NCBI GenBank assembly: GCA_947176425.1
Contig: CAMWQV010000001.1
Coordinates: 1 to 49,794, forward strand
DNA length: 49,794 bases
From: an uncultured Clostridia bacterium
Lineage (GTDB): Bacteria > Bacillota > Clostridia > Oscillospirales > Oscillospiraceae
Direction: 5' to 3'
Both the position numbers and the translations under genes were made by a program. The notes beneath the pieces are model-generated. The model did not search any database and was not told the origin of the DNA. It saw nothing but the letters and a program-made list of their open reading frames with translations. Below are positions 7,883-16,023 of this stretch, in pieces (within the stretch, counting starts at the first letter, position 1; each line of letters opens with the position of its first letter).

Positions 7883-8770
7883 TTAGGCGAAGGGCAGGGG
7901 CGCATCCCCATCGTCGTGGGGCGGAGCCTCCTCGAAGGGATTGTCCCCTCCCATCATGGCAGCGTACTCCGCATCGTCCGGGGTGACATCCACGGGTCTG
8001 CCCTGGGTGGGGGCCGCCGTGTGGGTGTACTCGTCCAGGCTGATGGTCATTTCCTTGTACTTGTCCTTGAACTGCCGGCGCATCTCCTTCGCGGCGGCGG
8101 CGATCTCCGGAGGCAGGATGCCCTTCTTCTCGATGACCACCGTGCTGTAATCAATGCCGTTGGCGTTCGTAGCCTTGGCCAGCTTGAAGGTCAGGAGCAG
8201 GCCGGTGTAGGGCGTGCCCTTCGCCAGGATGCGGTTGAGGGTCTTGTTGACCTCCTTGATAGACGTGGGCGGAACCGTCAGGAGGTAGAAGTTGGGGTCG
8301 CCGTTGCGCATCATGTAGATGCGGCGCATATTCTTGCAGGCTTTCCCCTTGCCGCCCTTAGTGTCGGAGCCGTAGGCGTTGTAGGGGCAGTGTTCGCAGT
8401 CCTCCAGGGCGCCGGTCTGCGTGTTCAGGCCGTTCTTGCCGTCCATGCTGGAGCAGACCGGAATCTTGTCCTCCGGGTTGTTGCTGGTGCCGAAGGCGTT
8501 CGGCCAGTAGCCGTTGAGCCGGTGGGTGAAGATCACCACTCCATCGATCTCCTTGAGGTACTCCTCATCGCCCTCATCGTCCCCCTGGACCTCATAGGCC
8601 AGCTTGCCGCCAGCGGGGATCTTGATCATGCAGCAGGAGATGCCGCTCTCGTCCTCCAAATCCTCCATCTGGTCTTTCAGTTCCGCCAGTTCCTCCTCGG
8701 AAAGGCCCTCGAAGGGGGTCGCAATTCTGAAGTCGCCCATCAGGGCCAGTTCGTTTTTCTTGTTCGCCAT
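7883..8770 (-). CDS. Putative single-stranded-DNA-binding-like phage protein
   Basis: This 295-residue protein is not a clear member of a named family to me. It has a cysteine cluster (CEHCPYN, then KACKNMR, about 124-145) that may bind zinc. It ends in a long acidic disordered tail whose last residues (DGDAPLPFA) resemble the DDDIPF tip by which SSB recruits partners. It lies directly before the primase gene and is followed by a 100-bp gap. A role in covering or handling single-stranded DNA is inferred from tail and position only. Confidence 0.45.
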   Translation of the reverse strand: MANKKNELALMGDFRIATPFEGLSEEELAELKDQMEDLEDESGISCCMIKIPAGGKLAYEVQGDDEGDEEYLKEIDGVVIFTHRLNGYWPNAFGTSNNPEDKIPVCSSMDGKNGLNTQTGALEDCEHCPYNAYGSDTKGGKGKACKNMRRIYMMRNGDPNFYLLTVPPTSIKEVNKTLNRILAKGTPYTGLLLTFKLAKATNANGIDYSTVVIEKKGILPPEIAAAAKEMRRQFKDKYKEMTISLDEYTHTAAPTQGRPVDVTPDDAEYAAMMGGDNPFEEAPPHDDGDAPLPFA

Positions 8771-8790
8771 TGTCTTTTACCTCCGTTTTT

Positions 8791-9300
8791 TTATTGGTCT
8801 TCGGCGGGGGCATCCCCGCCAGCTTCTCCGGCATCCGCCGGCACGGCTTCCTCAAACTCACCGTCCGACGTCAATTCATCCATGGGAGTGCGCTCCGGCT
8901 CCGTTCTCTCCGCTGTGTACAGGTCGCGCAAGGTGCGCTGCATCCTGGCCGCAGCGTGGATGATGATGGTGGCGGCCTCCAGGGTGCTGTTGCAGATGGA
9001 ACTCGTGGCGTCAAGGGCGGGAAGGTTCGGGTCGGAAAGGGTACCGAGCAGGGACGCGGTGTCATCCTTGATGGATTTGACGGCGCCGGAGATCTTCGCC
9101 AGCTGCTCGGCTGCGATGCCGTAGGCTTCGTGGCGGTTGCGGACGAAGGGCGGGGCCACCATGCTCTCAAGGGCCACCTGCCGGTAGTGCTCCTGGATCA
9201 GCTGGCCAGCGTCGCTGACGGCTTTCGCAGAAAGCTCCTCGATGGCGATCTGCAGCTTGGGCCGGGTGTCCAGCTCCATCTGCTCGTAGGGTTCGCTCAC
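8791..9300 (-). CDS. Hypothetical protein
   Basis: A 169-residue, largely helical protein with a short acidic, alanine-rich C-terminus (EAGGDAPAEDQ). It is not recognised. It overlaps the stop of the upstream gene by 4 bp and lies 20 bp before the SSB-like gene, so the three are probably co-translated. Its position between helicase and SSB-like genes suggests a role in replication or recombination, but no motif supports one. Confidence 0.5.
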   Translation of the reverse strand: MSEPYEQMELDTRPKLQIAIEELSAKAVSDAGQLIQEHYRQVALESMVAPPFVRNRHEAYGIAAEQLAKISGAVKSIKDDTASLLGTLSDPNLPALDATSSICNSTLEAATIIIHAAARMQRTLRDLYTAERTEPERTPMDELTSDGEFEEAVPADAGEAGGDAPAEDQ

Positions 9301-9737
9301 TTGCGGCCCCCTCCCTTCTTCGCCGTTTCGCGGCGGCGCCCGATGTCATAGGTTTCGTAGACCGTGACCACCTTGGCCAGCTCCTCCGACAGTTCCCCGT
9401 GCTCCTCCACATAGTCCTTCATGGTGGACTGGAGGGTGCGGCTGTCCACCCGCTCTACGATGATGTCCCCCAGGCCCTCCTCCCGGAGGGTGTCGAGGAA
9501 GTTCACTCCGGCCTCGGCCAGAGCCTCCTCCGACCGCTTGCTGTAGATGGTCTTTTCCTGGAGGGTGAACCGGTACCCGCCCGTGGCAATGCTGGGGCAG
9601 TCATCATCCACCATCTGCTGGGCGATCTGGGCCTTCGCCGCCTCGATGGCGGCATTGTTTTCCTTGGTCTGCGCGGCCAGGGCCTCCTTCGTCTCCAGGA
9701 GACTCTGGTAGTTTTTTACCATGTCAAGCAGTTCCAT
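9297..9737 (-). CDS. Coiled-coil protein, possibly Gp157-like
   Basis: This 146-residue protein has an N-terminal coiled coil (about 5-45, YQSLLETKEALAAQ onward), then a small beta-rich segment (GGYRFTLQEKTIYS), and a lysine- and glycine-rich end (KKGGGRK). The layout recalls the Siphovirus Gp157 group of small phage proteins, but I cannot confirm this by eye. It overlaps the next gene by 4 bp. Function is unknown. Confidence 0.45.
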   Translation of the reverse strand: MELLDMVKNYQSLLETKEALAAQTKENNAAIEAAKAQIAQQMVDDDCPSIATGGYRFTLQEKTIYSKRSEEALAEAGVNFLDTLREEGLGDIIVERVDSRTLQSTMKDYVEEHGELSEELAKVVTVYETYDIGRRRETAKKGGGRK

Positions 9738-9759
9738 AGTTGTCCATCCTTTCTGCGCC

Positions 9760-10002
9760 TTAAGGGCGTACTCCGTTCAGCACCCTGGCGCATCCCCAGT
9801 TAGCCGGGTTATCATCATCAATGGCAACGATGCCCGATTTGTCTTTGCTAACGGTGATGACAGGGGGCAGATACACATAGGCCATACACTTGTGCCCAAT
9901 GCAGGGCTGGAATCGCTCCCGCTCGACCGCTCTGCCGGTTATGTCATTGCTTTCTCGCTCGACCACCTTCCTGAAGGGGCAGAGCTTCGTTTTTTTGCTC
10001 AC
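9760..10002 (-). CDS. Small cysteine-containing hypothetical protein
   Basis: An 80-residue protein with cysteines at LCPFRK, QPCIGHKCMAY and WGCARV, perhaps forming a metal site. It starts 14 bp after the helicase fragment's stop, with GGGAGGAACATCTG upstream as its ribosome-binding site. It is not recognised. Proteins of this size with a CPF motif are common next to phage helicases. Confidence 0.45.
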   Translation of the reverse strand: MSKKTKLCPFRKVVERESNDITGRAVERERFQPCIGHKCMAYVYLPPVITVSKDKSGIVAIDDDNPANWGCARVLNGVRP

Positions 10003-10015
10003 AGATGTTCCTCCC

Positions 10016-11382
10016 TTAGAAGAATTGTCGCCAGTCGTCCACGATGGTCTTTGCCAGATCTTCCTTGGCAGCCAGCGATTTAAGGATCAGCTCATCCACC
10101 GTCTTCTCGGCCACCAGGTGGATGTATGTGCAGGGGTGCCGCTGGCCAATGCGGTGGATGCGGCTCAGGCTCTGCTCATAGGTGGCGTAGTTGAAGTTCT
10201 CCGAGTAGTACACGCAGGTGTCCGCCGCTGTCAGGGTGATGCCGGTACCCGCTGTGTCGATCTGGCCCACGAAGACCATTGTGGCCGGGTCGGTCTGGAA
10301 CTGCTGGACGATGTCGCCCCGCAGTTCCTTCTTGATGTCCCCGTAGATGGCCACAGTCTGCATCCCGTGCTTGCCGATCATGTCGGTGGCCAGCTTGATG
10401 ATCTCCATCACCTCCGGGATGAACCGGGCGAAAATCACCAGCTTTTTCTTTCCCTCCACCACATAGTCCTGGAGAATATCCGCCAGGGCGTCCAGCTTGC
10501 CGCGGCTCACCAGCTGCGGCTTCGCTGCGTCATCCTCCACCAGGAATCCCCCGGTGAATTGCTGGAGCCGGAGCAGCTTGGTCAGAACCGTAGTGGCTGT
10601 GATGGTGCCGCCGCCGTCCAGCTCCGCATAGCTGTCCCGCCGCAGCCGGTCATAGAGCGTCCGCTCCTTTTTGCTGAGAGTGATGTACCTGTTTTCAAAG
10701 GTCTGCTCCGGCAGGTCGAGCGCCTCCTCCTTGGTCACCCGGTAAGCGATGCTGTGTTCCTTCTTGATGAGTGTGTCCAGGTCGCGGTACTGCACGATCT
10801 GCTTTCGGTTGAAACCGCCCATCACGCAGTACCGGCCGCGGAAGGCGTAGAAGTTCTGGCCGAAAATGGTGGGGTCGAGGAAGCGGTACTGGCTGAAGAT
10901 GTCCACCGCCTCGTTCTGCACCGGGGTACCGGAGAGGATCATCTTGTACCGGGCCTTGTCACCCAGCTGGTGCATGGCCTTGCTCTGTGCCGCATTGTGG
11001 GTTTTGATGCGCTGGCTCTCATCCGCAATGATTAGGTCAGCGTCGAAGGCCAGGAGGCGGTCGAAGATGTCTTCCCGCCAGGTGGACTCGTAGTTGATCA
11101 CCGCCACCTTCAGCGCCTGGAAGGGGAACTTGTCCAGGTCGTCCAGGGCCTTCAGCCGGGATTTCTTGTCGCCCAGCAGCACCTTGACGGTGTACTTGAA
11201 GTCGGCGTAATCGTGGAACTCCTTCGGCCACACCGCACACACGCTGGTCGGCGCCACAATCAGCACCTTGCTGACCTTCCCCATCTGGTACCCGGCCCCG
11301 ACCGTGGCAATGGCCGTCAGGGTCTTGCCTAACCACAGCCCATCTCAAAAAGGAATCCGAACCCTTTACCTTGGGCTGTCAT
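10016..11382 (-). pseudogene. SNF2-family helicase, C-terminal part, frameshifted in Walker A
   Basis: From the ATG at 11382 (site GGGAGGTGATGCCGC; 4-bp overlap with the DUF3102 stop) the frame reads GFGFLFEMGCG and stops at TAG 11329-11331. The other frame, open from a stop near 11343, reads LGKTLTAIATVGAGYQ and then continues as a full helicase core. Joining them needs one frameshift exactly in the P-loop. Beyond it all SNF2 motifs are intact: VLIVAPTSVCAVW (Ia), LIIADESQRIK (DExx box), LSGTPVQN (III), then the helicase-C domain with IFARFIPE, GITLTAADTC and QSLSRIHRIGQR (VI). The longest uninterrupted ATG frame (from 11284) lacks Walker A. The missing N-terminus (motif Q region) is encoded at 16016-16384. 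Confidence 0.8.
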
Positions 11383-12653
11383 GCGGCATCACCTCCCATC
11401 TGCTCCAACGCAGCCTTCACCGCCTGCCGGAGTTTGGCGGCCTGCTCCTCGTTGTCCTGAGCAATGCGGCCCAAGACCTCTATCATCTTCCCGTAGGTCT
11501 CCTGCCAAGTAGCCCAGCGCACCTTGAACTCGGCCACGTTGGGATCGGAAGCGGCCAGTTTCTTTTCCAGATTGCGGATCTGCTCGGCACCTTCGGCCTT
11601 GGCCTGATTCACCGCCTCGGCGGTCAGGGCATCCTTTTCCTCCTGGGTAAGCTCCCGAACCTCCGGCTCCTTGGCCTTCAGTTCGGCCAGTTCCTTTTGG
11701 GCGGTAGCGAGGGAGTCCTCGGCGGCCTTGCGCTTTTCATCGGCCTGTTTCTTGGCGTCCTTGGCCTTGTTGACCTTCTCCGTCATCTCCTCGATGGCGG
11801 CCTTCCGGGCGGCCTCCACCGCCGCTGTGTCGGCCTCGGCGGGCCGGTTCCGCAGTTCCTCCAGCTCCCGAACCAGCCGGGTGTGCTCATCCTCGGCGGC
11901 CTGGGCCGCAGTGTTGGCCTCGCTCAAGGCATCCTGAAGCCGCTGGGCTTTCTCCCGCTGCTTTTCAAGCGCCTCCTTCGTTTCCCGTGCTTCCCTGCGG
12001 GCCTCGGTCGTTTCCACATCGGCGGCAGTCAGTTTGGCCTTATAAGTACGGCTCTGATCAGACAGTTCCTCCCGGAGCCGCTCTGCCTCCTGCCGGAGCC
12101 CGCGGGCCTCATCCTCGGCAGCGGCGGCCTTTTCCTCGGCCTCATTCCTGGCCTTCAGCGCCTCGTTCAGTTCACGGGTGGTCATGTGTTCAACGTCGTT
12201 CTCGGCAGCAAACCGCGCCCGCTCCTCCTCATCCGGGATGGCAAGCAGGCTCAGCGCCTTGGAGAAGGTCAAATTCCCAAACGTCTGGGATTTCGGGACA
12301 CCGCCGAACAAACTCTGCTGGCTGTCCCCGTACTCCCGGTAGACCTTCATGAAATTCTGTGCGGCAGAGGGGGAGTAATCCAGCTCCCTCTTCAACCACG
12401 CGCCCCACTCGCCGTGGGGGAGCATAGCCTTGGCCTCCTCCAGCCGCCGCCCAATCTCAATGGCATAGCTGAGGATGATGCCCCGCGCCTGGCTCTGCAG
12501 GGTGCGGATCTCGAAAGCCACGGCCCCCGCAGTTCTGGCCGGGGGCTGGGTGCCCTCCAGGGGAGCCGGCGGGCCGCCTACCCCGTATTCCTCGCTAAGG
12601 AACTTCCCGTCGTCGGGTTCGCCCCCGACCGTCTGTACTTCCATTTCGCTCAT
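11379..12653 (-). CDS. DUF3102 coiled-coil protein
   Basis: A 424-residue protein. Residues about 55-145 match the DUF3102 pattern: IGRRLEEAKAMLPHGEWGAW, then YSPSAAQNFMKVYREY and FSKALSLLAIPDEE. Residues about 165-345 are a long, charged, alanine-rich coiled coil. DUF3102 proteins occur in phages and conjugative elements of Firmicutes, often beside nucleoid or replication genes, without a known biochemical role. Start and stop overlap the neighbouring genes by 4 bp. One copy of the 24-bp repeat falls inside the coding sequence (12271-12293), coding for KSQTFGN. Confidence 0.7.
   Translation of the reverse strand: MSEMEVQTVGGEPDDGKFLSEEYGVGGPPAPLEGTQPPARTAGAVAFEIRTLQSQARGIILSYAIEIGRRLEEAKAMLPHGEWGAWLKRELDYSPSAAQNFMKVYREYGDSQQSLFGGVPKSQTFGNLTFSKALSLLAIPDEEERARFAAENDVEHMTTRELNEALKARNEAEEKAAAAEDEARGLRQEAERLREELSDQSRTYKAKLTAADVETTEARREARETKEALEKQREKAQRLQDALSEANTAAQAAEDEHTRLVRELEELRNRPAEADTAAVEAARKAAIEEMTEKVNKAKDAKKQADEKRKAAEDSLATAQKELAELKAKEPEVRELTQEEKDALTAEAVNQAKAEGAEQIRNLEKKLAASDPNVAEFKVRWATWQETYGKMIEVLGRIAQDNEEQAAKLRQAVKAALEQMGGDAA
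12271..12293. repeat. Near-palindromic repeat, copy 2 (inside a coding sequence)
   Basis: This copy is inverted relative to the other three and lies within the DUF3102 gene. It keeps the 16-bp core exactly (as its reverse complement), although as coding sequence it need not. Confidence 0.65.
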
Positions 12654-14410
12654 GCTGCTGCTCCTTTCTTCCTGGGTAATTTCGGGTTGCCCTTCTTATC
12701 ACGCCTGCTGCCCTTTTGCAGCCAGTCCAGCCAGGTATCAATGAACTCCCGGTAGACCTCTCTCGGATCGGGTGCAAAGCGTCCCTTGGCGGTATGTACG
12801 CCCTCGTTTTTGAACCCGTGGATCTGTACCAGCTTGTTTCCGTTCATCTCAATCGTCAGCCAGGGCTCGTTGGGTTTTTTGACCTTCCGCATGAAAAGGA
12901 TGGTCGTTTTCCCCTGGACGTGGCGATCTGCATAGCCGCTCACACAATGCTGGAGTTTGCGGCCCTCTTCCAAAATCTCATCCTTGCCCATGGGAACTCG
13001 GATCACATACCCATCCATCGAAAATCCGTATTTTTTCTCCAGCTTGGCACGGAGTTTTTCGTACTCCTTTTCTGCCTTCTGGACCAGGCGGACGCGCTCG
13101 GCCTCCGCTGCCTCCCTCTGGCGCGCCCATTCCTGCTCCTGGCGCGCCCGCTCACGGGCCAGTTTTTCCCGGTGCTCCTTCGTAGCTTTATCGTGGGCCT
13201 CGCCCAGATTCCTCGGAAGGAGGACATTGTCCCGGTGGAGTTGGTAACCCATCGCCTCGGCGGCGGTCAGGTAGTCCTCCCAAAACCGCAGGGCCGATCC
13301 AATGCTCTGCATCCCTCCGTATTGGGCACATCCCACATAGCCGTCCAAATATCGAATCAGCCTTTCCGGGGCCAGATTCCACTTCTTTGCCGCTTGGAAA
13401 GTCCCTCTGACGTTCAGCCCCCTGGTCATCCATTCCACACACGCTGTCAAGGAAATGCGGCCCTTCAGCTTTTTGTGCAATTCCAAGATTTGAATGTCGC
13501 GGTTTGTACCCAGGAAAATTTTCATGTCCTGGCGGTTCAGCCCGAAGGCTTTCGCCGGGTTGGGCTCATTCCAATCGATGACTGCGGCGTGTTTCACGCC
13601 CCGGTCCACCAAATCTGTGACAACATTCTTCATCCCAGCTTTCATCAGCATCTCAATCTGCCGGGGGTAGAAACAGCAGGCGGTCAGGAACTCCAGGAGC
13701 CGGCTGCCACTCAGGTTGAAATCTGCCGCACAGCAGTAGCGGAAGGGACTCTCTTGGATCTCATCCAGTCCAATCACATCGTAGCCGATGCCATAGTCCG
13801 CATTCGCATAGAATGGAGCGTGTATGCGCCAGCGGCCTTTGGTGAGTGGACCATCCTGCTTTTCGATGTGTCCGAAGTGGCTGTTTCCGTACCAGCTGCG
13901 CGTGGTTTCCTCGGCCAGCCCTGGCCGGAAACGATACACTCCCACCAGCTTGTATGTAGGATCTCCTGCCAAGTCATAGCCCGCCGTATAGTGCTTGCTA
14001 CAGTCATAGGCCCTGGCCCACAATGCTCCCCGGTACCATCGCAGGACTACCGCCCGCCGATAGCTGGAAAGGTTTTCTCGCTTGCCGGTGTATCGCATTT
14101 CCTTCACAATGGCCGGCTTTCCGCAGAAAGGGCATTCCACGCTGGGCTTTGCAGGTTCACACCACCGATTCCTCGGTTCCCGCTGGTGGGGTTCCCACAT
14201 AACCGACATGAAGTTCCGCTCCGGCGTGGTTACCCTCATGTCCTCGATTCCCACCGTTGTGTGCTCATGGCAGCAGGTAGTCCAAATCTCCTCGGTGTAG
14301 GAGCGGCGAAAAATGTAGGTAGGGAACAGGGCGTTGATGGCCTCCAGCTCTCCATCCCGCAGGGGTGGCGCTGACTTCGCAAACCGCTCGGCTTTCTCCT
14401 GCTCTGTCAC
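12650..14410 (-). CDS. PcfJ-like protein
   Basis: The start is taken as the GTG at 14410 (VTEQEKAERF), preceded by AAGGAGGCGGACGCA; the longer frame upstream is arginine-rich and out of character. About 586 residues. The C-terminal region (about 480-560) carries the PcfJ hallmark: GRKLQHCVSGYADR, followed by ILFMRKVKKPNEPWLTIEM and NKLVQIHG. A zinc site (CPFCGKPA) lies near residue 90, and a coiled coil at about 425-475. PcfJ and PcfK were named from the conjugative plasmid pCF10; both recur in phages and integrative elements, with unknown biochemistry. The PcfK-like gene is directly upstream. Confidence 0.75.
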   Translation of the reverse strand: MTEQEKAERFAKSAPPLRDGELEAINALFPTYIFRRSYTEEIWTTCCHEHTTVGIEDMRVTTPERNFMSVMWEPHQREPRNRWCEPAKPSVECPFCGKPAIVKEMRYTGKRENLSSYRRAVVLRWYRGALWARAYDCSKHYTAGYDLAGDPTYKLVGVYRFRPGLAEETTRSWYGNSHFGHIEKQDGPLTKGRWRIHAPFYANADYGIGYDVIGLDEIQESPFRYCCAADFNLSGSRLLEFLTACCFYPRQIEMLMKAGMKNVVTDLVDRGVKHAAVIDWNEPNPAKAFGLNRQDMKIFLGTNRDIQILELHKKLKGRISLTACVEWMTRGLNVRGTFQAAKKWNLAPERLIRYLDGYVGCAQYGGMQSIGSALRFWEDYLTAAEAMGYQLHRDNVLLPRNLGEAHDKATKEHREKLARERARQEQEWARQREAAEAERVRLVQKAEKEYEKLRAKLEKKYGFSMDGYVIRVPMGKDEILEEGRKLQHCVSGYADRHVQGKTTILFMRKVKKPNEPWLTIEMNGNKLVQIHGFKNEGVHTAKGRFAPDPREVYREFIDTWLDWLQKGSRRDKKGNPKLPRKKGAAA

Positions 14411-14423
14411 TGCGTCCGCCTCC

Positions 14424-14813
14424 TTACAAAAAATCCTCAAGGGACAGGATCTTGCGCTCGGCCTTCGGTGCCAGCGTCGGCTTCGGCGTCGGCTCATCCT
14501 CAACCTCGACGCTGGCGCAAAGGTTGACGCTCATCTGGAACCGCACATCCGCACCAGGGAAGTAAAACTGTACCGCCCGGCGGAACGCCTCCAAGTCGGA
14601 GATCGAGCTCCCGCAGCCCTTGGCCACCGCCTTCATGCAATCCGTGAAGGTGCCGCCCTGAACCACCGCCTGGGCAAACTCCGCATCCTGGCGGCAAAAC
14701 CCGTCCAGGGCCTCGCACACGGCGTTCTTCATGGCGCTGGCGTATCTGTCGTAGCTGCCAGCCTTTTTCTCGGCCTCCAGCTTGCTTTTGGCCTGCTCAT
14801 ACCATTCGTTCAT
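14424..14813 (-). CDS. PcfK-like protein
   Basis: This 129-residue protein has the PcfK-like pattern: an N-terminal helix (NEWYEQAKSKLEAEKKAG), TFTDCMKAVAKGCG with the conserved CMK, then EAFRRAVQFYFPGADV, and a short C-terminal KILSLEDFL. It lies 13 bp upstream of the PcfJ-like gene, the same pairing as on pCF10-type plasmids. It is the first gene of its translational block; the space before it (14814-14955) holds a predicted plus-strand RNA. Confidence 0.65.
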   Translation of the reverse strand: MNEWYEQAKSKLEAEKKAGSYDRYASAMKNAVCEALDGFCRQDAEFAQAVVQGGTFTDCMKAVAKGCGSSISDLEAFRRAVQFYFPGADVRFQMSVNLCASVEVEDEPTPKPTLAPKAERKILSLEDFL

Positions 14814-14830
14814 AAAAAACCACCTTTCTA

Positions 14831-14938
14831 TTGCGTCCCGCCGTGAAAGGTGTTATAATTCCTCTCAGGCAAGGACATTTTTCCTGATGTTTCCCAGCCG
14901 CCTGGCCTCTCCGTGTTGCCGCATGGAGAGGCTTTTTC
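14831..14938 (+). ncRNA. Predicted short plus-strand RNA A with promoter and terminator
   Basis: TTGCGT (14831-14836) and TATAAT (14854-14859) are 17 bp apart on the plus strand. Transcription from about 14866 would end at an intrinsic terminator: GCCTCTCC (14905-14912), a 12-nt loop, GGAGAGGC (14925-14932), then TTTTT. Near its 5' end TCAGG...CCTGA can form a second hairpin. The product would be about 70 nt and has no plausible ORF. On the minus strand the hairpin has no U-tract. Both flanking genes are on the minus strand, so this is a separate opposite transcript. Confidence 0.5.
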
Positions 14939-14955
14939 ATGCGCTTTTCATAGCA

Positions 14956-15684
14956 TCACCCCTTTGTATTCTGTAAGGCCAAAGTCGGCACCTCCACCCA
15001 TCGGAGTCCAGTCAGGTCGAGAGTCTCATCCTGTTCTGAAGGTAAATCGTAGTAGCATTCTGTGTGGGGGTCGTTGTACCTGGCACCCATGGCGTCAAGT
15101 TCCGCTCTCGCCCGTTGCAGAGCCTTTCTTACCCACTTGTCATCATCGAAGGTGTAGAGAAAATCGTCCGGCGCAAACACGGAAAATTCAATTGCCAGGG
15201 TACAAAAGCGCCACATGGCATCCTGCCTGTATCCGTTCGCTCTTGCCGCTGCGCTTGAACTGGGGTACGCTTCCACAACGGTCAATCCTCGGTCAATCTT
15301 CAAGACTGGTTTCCGGTTCCATCCTGCAACCTTGCGCCGCATCCGCTCCCGTGAAAGCTCCGACCGAGGGCCAATGCCGATATTGGTCAAAGCGTTATTT
15401 TCGGGATTGTCATCCTTGTGGTATGCTATCCAGCCTTGGGGGATGCTCCCCAAAAAGGTGAGGGCGACCGCCTTGCCAACCTGAACAGTCCTCTGCTTTC
15501 CCTCCCATTTAATCACGATGTGGGTGCCGTATGGGCCCCTTGTGGGGTTGAGTATGGTTGGCGTTTTAAGCCGTGCGCCCTTGCGGTGCTGATCCCGAAA
15601 AGAACGGATGCGGCCCCAATCGCTGACCTGGTACCATCCTCCATAACCAGGCAGGTCCCTCCATTCTTCCATTTGGATTGACAT
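14956..15684 (-). CDS. NUMOD4/HNH homing-endonuclease-like protein
   Basis: This 242-residue protein begins with a NUMOD4 motif (EEWRDLPGYGGWYQVSDWGRI), followed by a substrate-binding beta segment and an HNH motif (GWIAYHKDDNPENNALTNI, about 95-115). The next part (VVEAYPSSSAAARANGY) resembles a NUMOD1-type DNA-binding helix. The ribosome-binding site is GGAGGTGAATATGG. Enzymes of this type cut a specific site and spread by repair of the break; phages often carry them free-standing. It sits inside the 4.6-kb segment that separates the two helicase pieces, a likely agent of that arrangement. Confidence 0.8.
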   Translation of the reverse strand: MSIQMEEWRDLPGYGGWYQVSDWGRIRSFRDQHRKGARLKTPTILNPTRGPYGTHIVIKWEGKQRTVQVGKAVALTFLGSIPQGWIAYHKDDNPENNALTNIGIGPRSELSRERMRRKVAGWNRKPVLKIDRGLTVVEAYPSSSAAARANGYRQDAMWRFCTLAIEFSVFAPDDFLYTFDDDKWVRKALQRARAELDAMGARYNDPHTECYYDLPSEQDETLDLTGLRWVEVPTLALQNTKG

Positions 15685-15690
15685 CCATAT

Positions 15691-16023
15691 TCACCTCCAG
15701 GCCAGCTTCTTCCCACAGCGGTGGCAGAAGGAATGGTTGGGCTTGCACCGCCCGTTGCAGTCGGGGCAATGCCACACACCATCCTTCAAGAAGGCTTTCC
15801 CCGCGACCGCGTGCTTTTGCCGGAGGGCTGCGTCCTGCTTGGCCTGGAGCCGGTAATCGTGAATGATGTCCAAGGCGTCCTCTGCGGTTTTCGCCCCCTC
15901 CTCCGAAATGGCGCAAAGGATGTTGACCGCTGCCTTGCAGGTCTCCGCTGTTTCCTCCGGGCTGGCCGCCCCAATCTGGCCCAGGGTGGTGATGATGCCG
16001 TCCATGGTGATCTTGCTATCCAT
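15691..16023 (-). CDS. Small protein with C-terminal zinc ribbon
   Basis: A 110-residue protein. The first about 75 residues are helical (ETAETCKAAVNILCAI); the end is a zinc ribbon, WHCPDCNGRC then HSFCHRCGKKL. The start (ATGGATAG) overlaps the stop of the helicase N-terminal fragment by 8 bp, with GGAGGTGTAGCAA as the ribosome-binding site. It is not recognised beyond the zinc ribbon. Confidence 0.6.
   Translation of the reverse strand: MDSKITMDGIITTLGQIGAASPEETAETCKAAVNILCAISEEGAKTAEDALDIIHDYRLQAKQDAALRQKHAVAGKAFLKDGVWHCPDCNGRCKPNHSFCHRCGKKLAWR

Noticed and set aside
11320-11340. Programmed frameshifting to rescue the helicase Walker A
   Set aside because: There is no X-XXY-YYZ heptamer and no downstream structure that I can see; mutation or assembly error is simpler.
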